Assembly (NCBI RefSeq): GCF_030295745.1
Contig: NZ_AP027291.1
Span: forward strand, 1,984,001 to 2,048,000
Length of the DNA stretch: 64,000 nucleotides
Origin: Mycolicibacterium sp. TUM20985
Lineage (GTDB): Bacteria; Actinomycetota; Actinomycetes; Mycobacteriales; Mycobacteriaceae
Reading direction: 5' to 3'
In this document: positions 25,912 through 36,071 of the stretch, piece by piece
Numbering within the stretch: position 1 is the stretch's first letter
Layout of the letters: each line of letters starts with the position of its first letter
Program-made: the position numbers and the translations under genes
The notes under the pieces: model-generated
Database searches by the model: none
Seen by the model: only the letters and a program-made list of their open reading frames with translations
Told to the model about the DNA's origin: nothing

Positions 25912-26958
25912 GTGACTCCCCGCGAGACGAACGCCGCCTCGGACAGCACCGTGCGAAGCAACAGCGAGGTACGTAGCAACATCAACGTGCCACCCGACCT
26001 GGTGGTGGGGCTGCTGGGCTCGGCCGACGAGAACCTCCGTGCGCTGGAGCAGCTGCTCACCGCCGACGTCCACGTGCGCGGCAACGCCGTGACACTCTCG
26101 GGTGAGCCGGCTGACGTCGCCCTGGCCGAGCGGGTCATGACCGAGCTCATCGCCGTGGTGGCGGGCGGACAAGCCCTGACACCCGAGGCCGTGCGCCGCA
26201 GTGTCGCCATGGTGACCGGCGTCGGCAACGAATCCCCGGCCGACGTGCTGACGCTGGACATCCTGTCCCGGCGCGGTAAGACGATCCGGCCCAAGACGCT
26301 CAACCAGAAGCGGTACGTCGACGCGATCGACGCGCACACCATCGTGTTCGGCATCGGCCCGGCGGGCACCGGCAAGACCTATCTGGCGATGGCCAAGGCC
26401 GTCAACGCCCTTCAAACCAAGCAGGTTTCGCGCATCATCCTGACCCGCCCCGCGGTGGAGGCTGGCGAACGCCTTGGCTTCCTCCCTGGGACGCTGAGCG
26501 AGAAGATCGACCCCTATCTGCGGCCGTTGTACGACGCCCTGCACGACATGATGGATGCGGAGCTGATCCCGAAGCTGATGAGCGCCGGGGTCATCGAGGT
26601 CGCGCCCCTGGCGTACATGCGGGGTCGCTCGCTGAACGACGCGTTCATCATCCTCGACGAGGCGCAGAACACCACCCCCGAGCAGATGAAGATGTTCCTC
26701 ACCCGTCTGGGTTTCGGGTCGAAGATCGTCGTGACGGGTGACTCCACGCAGGTCGACCTGCACGGCGCCAAGTCGGGTCTGACTGCGGCAACGGAGATCC
26801 TCGATCACATCGATGACATCCACTTCTCCGAGCTCACCAGCGCCGACGTCGTTCGCCACCGTCTGGTCTCCGAGATCGTCGACGCCTACGCGAAAGCCGA
26901 AGCGCCAGGACTGAATCGGGCCGAGCGGAGATCTGGCACCGGTAGGTCGCGTCGGTGA
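25912..26958 (+). CDS. phoH: PhoH-family ATPase
   Basis: A 348-residue PhoH-like protein. A KH-like/N-terminal part with [18 protein letters not shown] (about 50-70) precedes the ATPase core: Walker A GPAGTGKT, Walker [10 protein letters not shown], and [10 protein letters not shown]. PhoH proteins are RNA-associated ATPases or helicases whose gene typically neighbours ybeY; a role in RNA quality control is inferred from this. GTG 25912 is chosen because the frame is closed shortly upstream. Its stop overlaps the ybeY GTG (GTGA). Confidence 0.92.
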   Translation: MTPRETNAASDSTVRSNSEVRSNINVPPDLVVGLLGSADENLRALEQLLTADVHVRGNAVTLSGEPADVALAERVMTELIAVVAGGQALTPEAVRRSVAMVTGVGNESPADVLTLDILSRRGKTIRPKTLNQKRYVDAIDAHTIVFGIGPAGTGKTYLAMAKAVNALQTKQVSRIILTRPAVEAGERLGFLPGTLSEKIDPYLRPLYDALHDMMDAELIPKLMSAGVIEVAPLAYMRGRSLNDAFIILDEAQNTTPEQMKMFLTRLGFGSKIVVTGDSTQVDLHGAKSGLTAATEILDHIDDIHFSELTSADVVRHRLVSEIVDAYAKAEAPGLNRAERRSGTGRSRR

Positions 26959-27491
26959 GCATCGAGGTCTCCAACGAGTCGGGCATCGACGTGTCCGAGA
27001 ACGAACTGATCAGCGTCGCGCGGTTCGTCATCGCGAAGATGGACGTCAACCCCGCCGCCGAGCTCTCGATGGTGTTGCTGGACACCCCCGCGATGGCCGA
27101 CCTGCACACCAGGTGGATGGACCTGCCCGGCCCGACGGACGTGATGAGCTTCCCGATGGACGAGCTCGAGCCCGGTGGCAGGCCCGACGCGCCCGAGCCG
27201 GGTCCGGCGATGCTTGGCGACATCGTGCTGTGCCCGGAGTTCGCCGCGAAACAGGCTGAGACGGCTGGACATTCGCTCGGTCACGAGCTGGCGCTGCTGA
27301 CCGTGCACGGCGTATTGCACCTGCTGGGCTATGACCACGCCGAACCCGACGAGGAGAGGGAGATGTTCGCCCTACAACGCGAGCTACTCGAGGAGTGGGT
27401 CGCCGACCAGGTCGCCGCCTACCACCAGGACCGGCAGAGCGAGAAGGATCGCCGACTGTTGGACAAATCGCAGTACTTCGACCAATCGTGA
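26955..27491 (+). CDS. ybeY: Endoribonuclease YbeY (rRNA maturation)
   Basis: A 178-residue metalloprotein of the UPF0054 family. The zinc-binding [11 protein letters not shown] (H-x3-H-x5-H) is present near residue 118, together with the core [10 protein letters not shown]. YbeY takes part in 16S rRNA 3' end processing and 70S quality control. Overlaps of 4 nt with phoH and with the next gene (GTGA in both) show tight coupling. Confidence 0.94.
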   Translation: MSIEVSNESGIDVSENELISVARFVIAKMDVNPAAELSMVLLDTPAMADLHTRWMDLPGPTDVMSFPMDELEPGGRPDAPEPGPAMLGDIVLCPEFAAKQAETAGHSLGHELALLTVHGVLHLLGYDHAEPDEEREMFALQRELLEEWVADQVAAYHQDRQSEKDRRLLDKSQYFDQS

Positions 27492-28786
27492 CCGGATTCT
27501 CTTCTCTCCTCGGCGCTCTCGCCCTGATCGCCCTCGGTGGCGTATTCGCCGCAGTCGACGCCGCGATCAGCACCGTGTCCATCGCCCGGGTCGACGAGCT
27601 GGTGCGCGACGAGCGGCCCGGGGCGGCCCGGCTGGCGCGGCTGATCGACGATCGGCCGCGCTACATCAACCTCATCGTGCTGTTGCGCATCACGTGCGAG
27701 ACCGCCGCAACCGTTCTCCTGGTGGCCTTCCTGTACGAGGACCTCGGCCTGACCTGGGGTCTGCTGGCCGCGGCCGCCATCATGGTGGTGGTCAGCTTTG
27801 TCGCCATCGGGGTTGGGCCCCGCACCCTCGGCAGGCAGCATGCCTACACCATCGCGTTGGGGGCAACCCTTCCGCTGCAGGCGATCTCGGTCCTGCTGAC
27901 GCCCATCAGCCGGCTGCTGGTGCTGATCGGCAATGCGCTGACGCCCGGGCGCGGCTTCCGCAACGGCCCGTTCGCCTCCGAGATCGAACTGCGTGAGGTC
28001 GTCGACCTCGCCGGGCAGCGCGGCATCGTCGCCGACGACGAGCGCAGGATGATCCAGTCGGTGTTCGACCTCGGGGACACCGGCGCGCGCGAGGTGATGG
28101 TGCCGCGCACCGAGATGGTGTGGATCGAATCGGACAAGACCGCGGGTCAAGCCACGTCGCTCGCGGTACGCAGCGGGCACTCCCGCCTGCCGGTGATCGG
28201 TGAGAACGTCGACGACATCGTCGGCGTGGTCTTCCTCAAGGACCTCGTCCAGCAGACGTACTACAGCAACGGTGGGATCGACACCAGGGTCGGTGAGGTG
28301 ATGCGCCCGCCGGTCTTCGTGCCGGACTCCAAGCCGCTGGATGCACTGCTGCGCGAAATGCAGCGGGACCGCAACCACATGGCCCTCCTCGTCGACGAGT
28401 ACGGCGCGATCGCGGGTCTGGTCACCATCGAGGACGTCCTGGAGGAGATCGTCGGTGAGATCGCCGACGAGTACGACACCGACGAGGTGGCTCCCGTAGA
28501 GGACCTGGGCGACAGACACTTCCGCGTCTCGCCGCGGTTGCCACTGGAGGATCTCGCGGAACTGTACGAACTCCATCTCGACGAAGACCTGGACGTCGAC
28601 ACCGTCGGCGGTTTACTCGCTCACGAACTGGGTCGCGTGCCGCTGCCCGGCGCCGCGGTGTCGTGGGATTCGCTGCAGCTGCTCGCCGAGGGTGGTCGCG
28701 ACCATCGCGGCCGAGTCCGCATCGAAACCGTGCTGGTCAAGCCGATCGAGACCGACGACGAGGATGCGGAAGAGGGCAGGGCATGA
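27488..28786 (+). CDS. CorC/HlyC-family CBS membrane transporter-like protein
   Basis: A 432-residue protein with an N-terminal DUF21 membrane domain (three or four helices, residues 5-140), a CBS pair ([14 protein letters not shown] onward; [29 protein letters not shown]), and a C-terminal CorC_HlyC domain ([20 protein letters not shown]). The family is linked to Mg2+/Co2+ efflux or homeostasis. GTG 27488 lies inside the ybeY stop, although the frame is open further upstream. Corresponds in place to Rv2366c. Confidence 0.9.
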   Translation: MTGFSSLLGALALIALGGVFAAVDAAISTVSIARVDELVRDERPGAARLARLIDDRPRYINLIVLLRITCETAATVLLVAFLYEDLGLTWGLLAAAAIMVVVSFVAIGVGPRTLGRQHAYTIALGATLPLQAISVLLTPISRLLVLIGNALTPGRGFRNGPFASEIELREVVDLAGQRGIVADDERRMIQSVFDLGDTGAREVMVPRTEMVWIESDKTAGQATSLAVRSGHSRLPVIGENVDDIVGVVFLKDLVQQTYYSNGGIDTRVGEVMRPPVFVPDSKPLDALLREMQRDRNHMALLVDEYGAIAGLVTIEDVLEEIVGEIADEYDTDEVAPVEDLGDRHFRVSPRLPLEDLAELYELHLDEDLDVDTVGGLLAHELGRVPLPGAAVSWDSLQLLAEGGRDHRGRVRIETVLVKPIETDDEDAEEGRA

Positions 28787-29100
28787 GTCTTGATGCCGAG
28801 GACGCCAAGCTGGTCACGTTGGCGCGTGGCGCCATGGGCCGCGCCGAGGCCGGTAACGGCGCGGCCGTGCGCGACCTGGACGGCCGGACCTACGCCGGTG
28901 CTCCGGTGACGCTCGAATCACTGACGTTGACCGCGCTGCAGGCGGCGGTCGCCGCGGCGGTGTCGAGTGGGGCGACGGGTCTGGAGGCCGCCGTACTGGT
29001 GGCCGGCGCGGCCGACGACGCGGGGGTGGCCGCCGTCCGCGAGATGAGCGCCGACGCCGCCGTCATCGTCACCGACCGGGCCGGGAAGCCGGTCTCGTGA
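28783..29100 (+). CDS. Small cytidine-deaminase-fold protein (Rv2365c-like)
   Basis: A 105-residue protein whose layout recalls the cytidine deaminase fold: [30 protein letters not shown], then [12 protein letters not shown]. The zinc motifs (HAE, PCxxC) of active deaminases are absent, so it is probably not a deaminase. ATGA overlap with the corC-like gene and GTGA overlap with era place it in the same operon, as Rv2365c. Confidence 0.75.
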   Translation: MSLDAEDAKLVTLARGAMGRAEAGNGAAVRDLDGRTYAGAPVTLESLTLTALQAAVAAAVSSGATGLEAAVLVAGAADDAGVAAVREMSADAAVIVTDRAGKPVS

Positions 29101-30017
29101 GCGCCGAGACGGAATACCACTCCGGCTTCGTCTGCTTCGTCGGACGACCCAACACCGGGAAGTCGACGCTCACCAACGCCCTCGTCGGGGCGAAGGTGGC
29201 GATCACGTCGAATCGACCACAGACCACCCGGCACACCATCCGCGGCATCGTGCACCGCGAGAACTTCCAGATCATCCTCGTCGACACCCCCGGACTGCAC
29301 CGGCCTAGGACGCTGCTCGGCGAACGGCTCAACGAACTGGTCAAGGCCACCTACTCCCAGGTCGACGTCATCGGGCTCTGCATCCCCGCCGACGAGACCA
29401 TCGGACCCGGCGACCGGTGGATCTATGAGCAGATCCGTGCGGTCGCGCCGCGTACCACGCTGATCGTGGTCGTCACCAAGATCGACAAGGTGTCCAAGGA
29501 GAAGGTGGCCGCACAACTGATGGCCGCCAGCGAGCTCACCGGCGGCACCGCCGAGATCGTGCCCGTGTCGGCCACCACCGGGGAACAGGTCGACCTGCTG
29601 ACCGGCGTGCTGGCAGGGCAGCTGCCCCCGGGCCCGGCGTTCTATCCCGACGGTGAGCTGACCGACGAGCCCGAGGAAGTGCTCATGGCCGAGCTGATCC
29701 GCGAGGCCGCGCTGGAGGGCGTTCGCGACGAGTTGCCGCACTCGCTGGCCGTGGTCATCGACGAGGTGGAACGGCGTGAAGGCCGCTCCGAGGAGCAGGG
29801 TGAGCTGATCGACGTGCGCGCGATCCTCTACGTCGAGCGGGACTCGCAGAAGGGCATCGTCATCGGCAAGGGTGGTGCCCGGTTGCGAGAGGTGGGCACC
29901 GCCGCACGTCATCAGATCGAGACGCTGCTGGGCACGAAGGTGTATCTCGACCTCCGGGTCAAGATCGCGAAGAACTGGCAGCGCGACCCCAAACAGCTTG
30001 GGCGGCTCGGCTTCTGA
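29097..30017 (+). CDS. era: GTPase Era
   Basis: A 306-residue GTPase of 30S assembly. GTPase motifs are GRPNTGKS (G1, residues 16-23), DTPGLHR (G3) and TKID (G4). The C-terminal KH domain KGIVIGKGGARLREVG binds the 16S rRNA 3' end. It lies downstream of ybeY, which acts on the same rRNA end. GTG 29097 overlaps the previous stop. It is convergent with the amidase gene, 28 bp apart. Confidence 0.95.
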   Translation: MSAETEYHSGFVCFVGRPNTGKSTLTNALVGAKVAITSNRPQTTRHTIRGIVHRENFQIILVDTPGLHRPRTLLGERLNELVKATYSQVDVIGLCIPADETIGPGDRWIYEQIRAVAPRTTLIVVVTKIDKVSKEKVAAQLMAASELTGGTAEIVPVSATTGEQVDLLTGVLAGQLPPGPAFYPDGELTDEPEEVLMAELIREAALEGVRDELPHSLAVVIDEVERREGRSEEQGELIDVRAILYVERDSQKGIVIGKGGARLREVGTAARHQIETLLGTKVYLDLRVKIAKNWQRDPKQLGRLGF

Positions 30018-30045
30018 GCGCTTGCGCGAAGAACATCGGGCTGGG

Positions 30046-31506
30046 TCAAGACTCTTCGGGCGTGTCCCACCAGACGTCGGGCTGGTCGGCCCGCCAGGCG
30101 CCGAGTGCCTCCAGCGCGGCAGCCAAGGAGATCAGCAAGGGTTCGCTGTTCGCGGGCCCCATGAGCTGAACGCCGATTGGCAGGCCGTCGGAGGTGAAGC
30201 CGGCGGGGATGTTGATCGACGGCCAGCCGAGCAGGTTCCACGGCCACGTGACCGGACACGCGCGGATCATCGCGCGATCGGTGGACAGTCCGCCGCGGCG
30301 GTCGAAGTCATGGACCTTCGGTGGCGGCTGGGCCGTCGTCGGAGCCAACACCACGTCGGCGAGGTTGAAGATCCACCCGATGCGACGCTGGGATTGCGCC
30401 TCGTGGCGGCGGGCGTCGCGCAGCACCTTCTCCGACAGCAACCGCCCCATCCGCATGTTGCTCTTGGTGCGTTCGTCGAACGTCACACCCGGACCCAGCC
30501 GGTGGGCCCAGTCCAGCAGGCCGGACGTCGAGCGGGACAGGAAGTTCCACGACGTGCGCAGGCCGTAGTCGGGGTCGGCGAGCCGCACGGTGTGCCCGAG
30601 CTCCTCCAACCGTCCGGCCATCGTCTCCATGGCGGCGAGGATCTCGGGGTGGAGCTTGGACCGGAAACCCGTGAACGGGAACTTCGTGGACATGGCCACG
30701 GTCAGCGGACCAGGGGCCTGGCTGACGTACTCGGACACCGCCACCGGTGGCGGGCGGTGCCGGTCGCCGTCGACGTTGCCGGAGGCGGCGTCGAGGACTA
30801 GGGCCGCGTCGATGACGGTGCGGGCCAGCACGCCGTTGACGGTGATCCCGTTGAATGCCTCGGGCAGCGGCCAGGTCGAGATCCGGCCACGCTGAGGCTT
30901 GATGCCGACGAGATGGGTCCAGGCCGCGGGGATGCGGACGCTGCCCGCGCCGTCCGAGCCGATGGCCGCAGGCACCAGCCCGGCCGCCACGGCCGCCGCG
31001 CTGCCGCCCGACGAACCGCCGGGGGTGTGCTCCGCCGACCAGGGGTTGCGCGTGTGGCCAAAGGCCGGCCCGCTGGTGAACGGCCACTGGCCCAGCTCGC
31101 ACGTGTTGGTCTTGCCGACGATCACCGCCCCCGCCGCGCGCAGCCTGCGTACCACCTCCGCGTCCGCGGTGGCGGCGGGGACCTCACCCGATGTGCCGAA
31201 TCGCGTCGGAACGCCTGCCACGTCGACGTCGTCCTTGACTGCGATCGGAATGCCTAGCAATGGAAGATGTTGTCCCGCAGCACGTTTACGGTCAGCCGCG
31301 GCCGCGTCGGCCAACGCCTGATCGGTCATCACCACGCGGAACGCGTTGAGCGTGGACTGGCTGGCCTCGATCGCCCGAAGGGAGCGCTTGGTCAGCTCGG
31401 TGGACGTGACCTTACCGCTGGCGAGGCGGTACTGCAGCTGGGTCAAGGTCGGTAGGGAGGTGCCGGCGTTCCGCTTCCGCAACCCGTTGGATGAAGTGTC
31501 TGCCAT
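30046..31506 (-). CDS. amiA2: Amidase-signature enzyme (AmiA2-like)
   Basis: A 486-residue amidase-signature hydrolase. The Ser-cisSer-Lys triad is placed by AVKDDVDVAG (Lys) and TPGGSSGGSAAAVAAGLVPAAIGSDGAGSVRIPA (the two Ser). Substrate could be any amide or carbamate; physiological role unknown. The frame is open upstream, but ATG 31506 is preceded at 8 nt by TATTCT (complement of 31515-31520) with no Shine-Dalgarno, a leaderless arrangement, so I start there. Divergent from recO, with about 65 bp shared. Position equals Rv2363. Confidence 0.88.
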   Translation of the reverse strand: MADTSSNGLRKRNAGTSLPTLTQLQYRLASGKVTSTELTKRSLRAIEASQSTLNAFRVVMTDQALADAAAADRKRAAGQHLPLLGIPIAVKDDVDVAGVPTRFGTSGEVPAATADAEVVRRLRAAGAVIVGKTNTCELGQWPFTSGPAFGHTRNPWSAEHTPGGSSGGSAAAVAAGLVPAAIGSDGAGSVRIPAAWTHLVGIKPQRGRISTWPLPEAFNGITVNGVLARTVIDAALVLDAASGNVDGDRHRPPPVAVSEYVSQAPGPLTVAMSTKFPFTGFRSKLHPEILAAMETMAGRLEELGHTVRLADPDYGLRTSWNFLSRSTSGLLDWAHRLGPGVTFDERTKSNMRMGRLLSEKVLRDARRHEAQSQRRIGWIFNLADVVLAPTTAQPPPKVHDFDRRGGLSTDRAMIRACPVTWPWNLLGWPSINIPAGFTSDGLPIGVQLMGPANSEPLLISLAAALEALGAWRADQPDVWWDTPEES

Positions 31507-31570
31507 TTGAATCGAGAATATCCGGACGTGCCTTCGGGGTGTGGTCGGTGGGAGGTGGGAGACTGGGCCG

Positions 31571-32413
31571 ATGCGGCTGTACCGGGATCGAGCTGTCGTG
31601 CTGCGCCAGCACAAGCTCGGCGAAGCCGACCGCATCGTGACTCTGCTCACCCTCGAGCACGGGTTGGTCCGTGCCGTGGCCAAGGGTGTGCGGCGTACCC
31701 GGAGCAAGTTCGGGGCGCGGCTCGAGCCGTTCGCCCACATCGACGTTCAGCTGTACCCGGGCCGCAATCTCGACATCGTCACGCAGGTGCAGGCCATCGA
31801 CGCGTTCGCAAGTGACATCGTCAGCGAATACGGCCGCTATACCTGTGGGTGCGCGGTGCTGGAGACCGCCGAGCGGTTGGCCGGTGAGGAACACGCGCCA
31901 TCACCCGCCCTGCACCGGCTCACCGTCGCGGCGCTGCGCGCCGTGGCCGACGGCACCCGACCGCGCGAGCTGGTGCTCGATGCATACCTGTTGCGGGCCA
32001 TGGGAATTGCAGGGTGGGCCCCGGCGCTCACCGAATGCGCGCGCTGCGCCGCACCTGGGCCGCACCGGGCGTTCCACGTCGCCGCGGGCGGAAGCGTATG
32101 CATGCACTGCAGGCCGTCCGGATCGGTGACGCCGCCCCAGGGCGTGCTGGACCTGATGTCCGCCCTGCACGACGGGGACTGGCCCGTCGCCGAGGCGTCC
32201 ACGTCGTCGCACCGCAGCCAGGCCAGTGGACTGGTGGCGGCGCACCTGCAGTGGCACCTCGAACGCCAGCTGCGGACGTTACCGCTGGTGGAGCGGGCCT
32301 ATCGCGTCGATCGCACGGTCGCCGACCGGCGAGTCGCCCTGTTCGGGCAGGATGTGGCGCATGGCTACGAAGAGGGGCAAGGAGACTTACCCACAGCTGC
32401 CTCCGGCGCCTGA
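31571..32413 (+). CDS. recO: DNA repair protein RecO
   Basis: A 280-residue recombination mediator that, with RecR, loads RecA on SSB-coated DNA. It has an N-terminal OB fold ([38 protein letters not shown]) and a helical part with a zinc finger ([13 protein letters not shown] and CMHC). ATG 31571 gives the standard N-terminus; GAGACT lies 6 nt upstream of it, suggesting another leaderless start. It overlaps uppS by 53 bp. Confidence 0.93.
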   Translation: MRLYRDRAVVLRQHKLGEADRIVTLLTLEHGLVRAVAKGVRRTRSKFGARLEPFAHIDVQLYPGRNLDIVTQVQAIDAFASDIVSEYGRYTCGCAVLETAERLAGEEHAPSPALHRLTVAALRAVADGTRPRELVLDAYLLRAMGIAGWAPALTECARCAAPGPHRAFHVAAGGSVCMHCRPSGSVTPPQGVLDLMSALHDGDWPVAEASTSSHRSQASGLVAAHLQWHLERQLRTLPLVERAYRVDRTVADRRVALFGQDVAHGYEEGQGDLPTAASGA

Positions 32414-33242
32414 CGACTATCCGACCTTCCCGGACGAGTCCACGTGGCCGGTGATCTTTCCCGAGCTCCCGCCGGGGACCAACGGCAGGTTCTCCCGCCC
32501 CCCGCAGCACACGTCGAAGGCGTCGGCGCCGCTCATTCCGGCAGGTCAGGTGCCCAGTCACGTCGCGGTCGTGATGGACGGAAACGGCCGCTGGGCGACG
32601 CAGCGGGGTCTGGGTCGCACCGACGGGCACAGGATGGGTGAGGCCGTGCTGATCGACATCACGTGCGGCGCCATCGAGCTCGGCATCAAGCACCTGACCG
32701 TGTACGCCTTCTCTACGGAGAACTGGAAGCGCAGCACCGAAGAGGTGCGCTTCCTGATGGGATTCAACCGCGAGGTGGTCCGCCGCCGCCGCGAGAACCT
32801 CAACGCGATGGGGGTGCGCATGCGGTGGGTCGGGTCCCGCCCGCGCATGTGGAGCAGCGTCATCAAGGAATTCGACATCGCCGAGAAGATGACCGTCGGC
32901 AATGACGTGATCACCATCAACTACTGCGTCAACTACGGCGGCCGCACGGAGATCGTCGAGGCGGCGCAGGAGTTGGCCCAGCTGGCCGTCGACGGCAAGC
33001 TCAAGCCGAACCGGATCAACGAGTCGACCTTCGCCAAGCATCTGCACCGCGACGACATTCCCGACGTCGACCTGTTCATCCGGACGTCGGGGGAGCAGCG
33101 GGCCAGCAACTTCTTGCTGTGGCAGGCCGCCTACGCCGAGTACGTGTTCCAGGACAAACTGTGGCCCGACTACGACCGTCGCGATCTCTGGGCGGCGTGC
33201 GAGGAGTACGTGCAACGCAACCGCCGCTTCGGGAGGGCGTGA
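32361..33242 (+). CDS. uppS: Long-chain Z-isoprenyl (decaprenyl) diphosphate synthase
   Basis: A 293-residue cis-prenyltransferase (Rv2361c-like) that elongates with IPP to decaprenyl diphosphate, the lipid carrier for peptidoglycan and arabinogalactan. The catalytic motif is [12 protein letters not shown], then FSTENWKR and the C-terminal [15 protein letters not shown]. About 55 extra N-terminal Pro-rich residues are typical of the mycobacterial form. The start ATG 32361 lies inside recO, out of its frame. Its TGA shares one base with the next ATG (TGATG). Confidence 0.93.
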   Translation: MATKRGKETYPQLPPAPDDYPTFPDESTWPVIFPELPPGTNGRFSRPPQHTSKASAPLIPAGQVPSHVAVVMDGNGRWATQRGLGRTDGHRMGEAVLIDITCGAIELGIKHLTVYAFSTENWKRSTEEVRFLMGFNREVVRRRRENLNAMGVRMRWVGSRPRMWSSVIKEFDIAEKMTVGNDVITINYCVNYGGRTEIVEAAQELAQLAVDGKLKPNRINESTFAKHLHRDDIPDVDLFIRTSGEQRASNFLLWQAAYAEYVFQDKLWPDYDRRDLWAACEEYVQRNRRFGRA

Positions 33243-33727
33243 TGTCCGGAGGGCAGGAGCAAGGCGACCGGGGAATGTCCACGTTGTTGGAGCGGCTGAC
33301 CTCCGCGCTGGGCGAGGTGACGACGCTCGTCGAGGAGTCCGACGGTGCTCTCACGGTCACGGTGGACGGGATGGTGGCCTCACTGCGGGTCGTGACCATC
33401 GCCGAGGGCCTCGAGATGGTGTCGCTCACGCAACCATTGGCGTGGGATTTGCCGCTGGACAACAAGATTCGTGGACGCGTGGCCGAGCAGGCGGGGCGGA
33501 CGATGCTCGGCACCGTGGCGCTCGTCGAGAAGGTCGCCGATGGTCCACCCGCACCCACGAACGGGTCGTCGGGCCGGGCGGCGCGCAAGCCCGCGGTCAA
33601 GAAGGTCGGCGAGGTGATGCTGCGCTACAACTTTCCGGCCAGCGGTCTCACCGAGGACGCGTTGCGCACGTTGATCCTGCTGGTGCTCACGACGGGCGCC
33701 GACGTGCGCACCGCGCTGACCGGCTGA
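33242..33727 (+). CDS. Conserved protein, Rv2360c-like
   Basis: A 161-residue conserved protein of unknown function. N-terminal half: ERLTSALGEVTTLVEESDGALTVTVDGMVASLRVVTIAEGLEMVSLTQPLAWDLPLD, an alpha-beta domain resembling small YbjN/T3SS-chaperone-like folds only in a general way. A Pro/Gly-rich linker leads to a C-terminal helix set ending RTALTG. Coupled to uppS by TGATG. Its 3' end meets zur tail-to-tail with 3 nt between stops. Confidence 0.75.
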   Translation: MSGGQEQGDRGMSTLLERLTSALGEVTTLVEESDGALTVTVDGMVASLRVVTIAEGLEMVSLTQPLAWDLPLDNKIRGRVAEQAGRTMLGTVALVEKVADGPPAPTNGSSGRAARKPAVKKVGEVMLRYNFPASGLTEDALRTLILLVLTTGADVRTALTG

Positions 33728-33730
33728 CGC

Positions 33731-34126
33731 TCAGCCGAGCGCGCAGTCACCGCACACCCCGAAGATCTCGATGGTGTGGCTGACGTCGGAAAAGCCGTGC
33801 TGGGCAGCGACTTCGGCGGCCCAGGCCTCCGCGGCTCCGCCCTCCACCTCGACGGTGGAACCGCAGGCCCGGCACACCAGGTGATGATGGTGGTGTTGCG
33901 AACAGCGGCGGTAGACCGATTCGCCGGTGTCGGTCCGCAAGGTGTCCAGCAGCCCGGCCGATGCCATCGCCTGGAGCGTGCGATACACGGTGGTCAGGCC
34001 GATGCCCTCGCCACGGCGGCGCAGTTCGTCGTGAAGTTCCTGGGCGGACCGGAATTCGTCGACGTTCTCCAGCAGTGCGGAGATGGCGGTGCGCTGCCGC
34101 GTGGAGCGGATCGCGGTGCCGCTCAT
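33731..34126 (-). CDS. zur: Zinc uptake regulator Zur (FurB)
   Basis: A 131-residue Fur-family repressor. Winged helix (SAQELHDELRRRGEGIGLTTVYRTLQAMASAGLLD), then the metal-binding part YRRCSQHHHHHLVCRACGSTVEV and the structural zinc pairs CRAC and CGDC. It represses zinc uptake genes when Zn2+ is present. ATG 34126 is within the smtB end (4-nt overlap), giving smtB-zur as a coupled operon, as Rv2358-furB. Confidence 0.93.
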   Translation of the reverse strand: MSGTAIRSTRQRTAISALLENVDEFRSAQELHDELRRRGEGIGLTTVYRTLQAMASAGLLDTLRTDTGESVYRRCSQHHHHHLVCRACGSTVEVEGGAAEAWAAEVAAQHGFSDVSHTIEIFGVCGDCALG

Positions 34127-34458
34127 CGTGGCTCGTCGGCGGTGGACTCGCCGGCGTGGGCGATGGCCGCCAGCACGATGTCGCTGAGGTGATCGTCGAC
34201 GAGTCGGTAGCGCACTTCGCGGCCGGTGCGCTCCCCGGCGACGACTCCCGCAGACTTCAGGATGCGCAGGTGTTGGCTGACCAGCGGCTGCGGCAGGGCG
34301 AGCGCATCGACGAGTTCGTGAACGCATCTAGATGATTCACGAAGCTGAAGCACGATCGCGATGCGGACCGGGGCGGCCAGCGCACGCAGGAGGTCACCGG
34401 CGGTCTCGAGGACGTCATCGGCGTGTGCCACCGCAGCCACATTGGAAATCGTTTTCAT
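34123..34458 (-). CDS. smtB: ArsR/SmtB zinc-responsive repressor
   Basis: A 111-residue ArsR-family winged-helix repressor: [48 protein letters not shown], then the wing [26 protein letters not shown], whose C-terminal Asp/His (DDHLSD, AIAH) are the alpha5 zinc-site positions. In M. tuberculosis the homologue represses its own operon and zur at low zinc and is released by Zn2+. The mRNA appears leaderless: TTGACA and TAATCT stand upstream with 8 nt from -10 to ATG. Confidence 0.92.
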   Translation of the reverse strand: MKTISNVAAVAHADDVLETAGDLLRALAAPVRIAIVLQLRESSRCVHELVDALALPQPLVSQHLRILKSAGVVAGERTGREVRYRLVDDHLSDIVLAAIAHAGESTADEPR

Positions 34459-34495
34459 TACCAGTCAGATTACATGCAGGTTTTCGCATGTCAAT
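34441..34495 (-). promoter_or_regulatory. smtB promoter with overlapping operator palindromes
   Basis: On the minus strand TTGACA (complement of 34489-34494), a 16-nt spacer and TAATCT (34467-34472) form a near-consensus promoter 8 nt before ATG 34458. An inverted repeat, TTACATGC (34470-34477) with GCATGTCA (34486-34493), spans the space from -35 to -10: a good ArsR/SmtB operator candidate. A second palindrome, TGGAAA-tcg-TTTTCA (34443-34457), covers the start codon and resembles the Zur box. Confidence 0.6.
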
Positions 34496-34513
34496 CGTGC
34501 GGCAGTCGCCCGC

Positions 34514-34519
34514 TACGCT
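34514..34519 (+). promoter_or_regulatory. glyS -10 (leaderless)
   Basis: TACGCT is followed after 8 nt by GTG 34528, with no Shine-Dalgarno, so the glyS mRNA probably begins at its start codon. Confidence 0.5.
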
Positions 34520-34527
34520 GTTCATCC

Positions 34528-35913
34528 GTGGCCTCCATCATCGACACCATCGCCAATCTCGCGAAACGCCGTGGCTTCGTCTACCAGTCGGGGGAGATCT
34601 ACGGTGGCACCAAGTCGGCGTGGGACTACGGGCCACTGGGCGTCGAGTTCAAGGAGAACATCAAGCGGCAGTGGTGGCGGTCGGTGGTCACCGCCCGTGA
34701 CGACGTCGTCGGCCTCGACAGCGCGATCATCCTGCCGCGCGAGGTGTGGGTGGCCTCCGGACACGTCGAGGTGTTCAACGACCCGCTGGTCGAGTGCCTG
34801 AACTGCCACAAGCGCCACCGGCAGGACCACATGCAGGAGGCATACGCACTCAAGAAGGGCCTCGACGATCCCGACGCGGTCGCGATGACGGAGATCGTCT
34901 GCCCGGACTGCGGCACAAAGGGGCAGTGGACCGAGCCGCGCGACTTCAACATGATGCTGAAGACCTATCTCGGACCGATCGAGACCGAAGAGGGCATGCA
35001 CTACCTGCGCCCGGAGACGGCGCAGGGCATCTTCGTCAACTTCGCGAACGTCGTGACCACGTCGCGTCGCAAGCCGCCGTTCGGAATCGGCCAGATCGGC
35101 AAGAGCTTTCGCAACGAGATCACCCCCGGCAACTTCATCTTCCGCACCCGCGAGTTCGAGCAGATGGAGATGGAGTTCTTCGTCGAGCCCTCCACCGCCA
35201 AGGAATGGCACCAGTACTGGATCGACACCCGACTGCAGTGGTACGTCGACCTTGGCATCGATGCCGACAATCTTCGGCTGTACGAGCATCCGAAGGAGAA
35301 GCTGTCGCACTACTCCGACCGCACGGTCGACATCGAGTACAAGTTCGGCTTCTCGGGCAACCCGTGGGGTGAGCTCGAGGGCGTAGCCAATCGGACTGAC
35401 TTCGACTTGTCAACGCACTCAAAGCATTCCGGCACCGACTTGTCGTTCTACGAGCAGGCGACCGATACCCGGTTCACGCCGTACGTCATCGAGCCCGCAG
35501 CCGGTCTGACGCGGTCGCTGATGGCGTTCCTGGTCGACTCGTATCACGAAGACGAGGCGCCCAACGCCAAGGGCGGCGTCGACAAGCGCACCGTGCTGAA
35601 GCTGGATCCGCGGCTCGCGCCGGTCAAGGCCGCCGTGCTGCCGCTGTCGCGCAATGCCGACCTGTCACCCAAGGCCAAGGATCTGGCTGCAGAGCTTCGC
35701 AAGTCGTGGAACGTCGAGTTCGACGATGCGGGCGCGATCGGTCGGCGGTACCGCAGGCAGGACGAGATCGGCACGCCGTACTGCGTGACGCTGGACTTCG
35801 ATTCGCTGGAAGACCACGCGGTGACCATCCGCGAGCGCGACGCGATGACCCAGGAGCGGGTGGCGATCGACGCGGTCTCCGACTACCTGGCCGGCCGCCT
35901 CAAGGGCTGCTAA
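34528..35913 (+). CDS. glyS: Glycyl-tRNA synthetase
   Basis: A 461-residue class II synthetase of the single-chain (alpha2, eukaryote-like) type. Motif 1 region with [17 protein letters not shown], a zinc-type insertion ([12 protein letters not shown] and CPDCGTKGQ), motif 2 with [25 protein letters not shown], motif 3 near [20 protein letters not shown], and a C-terminal anticodon-binding domain ([10 protein letters not shown] onward). GTG 34528 matches the normal N-terminus ([26 protein letters not shown]). Divergent from smtB-zur. Confidence 0.96.
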   Translation: MASIIDTIANLAKRRGFVYQSGEIYGGTKSAWDYGPLGVEFKENIKRQWWRSVVTARDDVVGLDSAIILPREVWVASGHVEVFNDPLVECLNCHKRHRQDHMQEAYALKKGLDDPDAVAMTEIVCPDCGTKGQWTEPRDFNMMLKTYLGPIETEEGMHYLRPETAQGIFVNFANVVTTSRRKPPFGIGQIGKSFRNEITPGNFIFRTREFEQMEMEFFVEPSTAKEWHQYWIDTRLQWYVDLGIDADNLRLYEHPKEKLSHYSDRTVDIEYKFGFSGNPWGELEGVANRTDFDLSTHSKHSGTDLSFYEQATDTRFTPYVIEPAAGLTRSLMAFLVDSYHEDEAPNAKGGVDKRTVLKLDPRLAPVKAAVLPLSRNADLSPKAKDLAAELRKSWNVEFDDAGAIGRRYRRQDEIGTPYCVTLDFDSLEDHAVTIRERDAMTQERVAIDAVSDYLAGRLKGC

Positions 35914-35920
35914 CTTTTCT

Positions 35921-35983
35921 CCCGCGAGCGTGCGTGTCTGCGGGCGACACGCCGCGCCCAAATCAGAGTTCTCGCACGCTCGC
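35921..35983 (+). repeat. 63-bp palindromic repeat, left copy (inverted partner at 36956-37018)
   Basis: It begins CCCGCGAGCGTGCGTGTCTG and ends CTCGCACGCTCGC. The outer 34 bp (35921-35954) are an exact inverted copy of 36985-37018, and over the whole 63 bp 55 positions agree with the other copy. Each unit is itself able to fold: GCGAGCGTGCG (35924-35934) pairs perfectly with CGCACGCTCGC (35973-35983). It starts 7 nt after the glyS stop and may also terminate glyS. Confidence 0.9.
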
Positions 35984-35992
35984 CGCGGCTCG

Positions 35993-36001
35993 TTATCCAC
36001 A
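35993..36001 (+). other. TTATCCACA, perfect match to the classical DnaA box
   Basis: A single TTATCCACA occurs inside the repeat-flanked element, between the left repeat and the DUF559 gene, followed by TCATCCCCAG. One isolated box is weak evidence for DnaA binding; it may just be part of the element's conserved leader. Confidence 0.35.
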
Positions 36002-36071
36002 GACGAGTCTTCATCCCCAGATGTCGCGAGGGGGCTCGCCGAAGCAAGCGAGCTGATCGACGATCGTCTGT

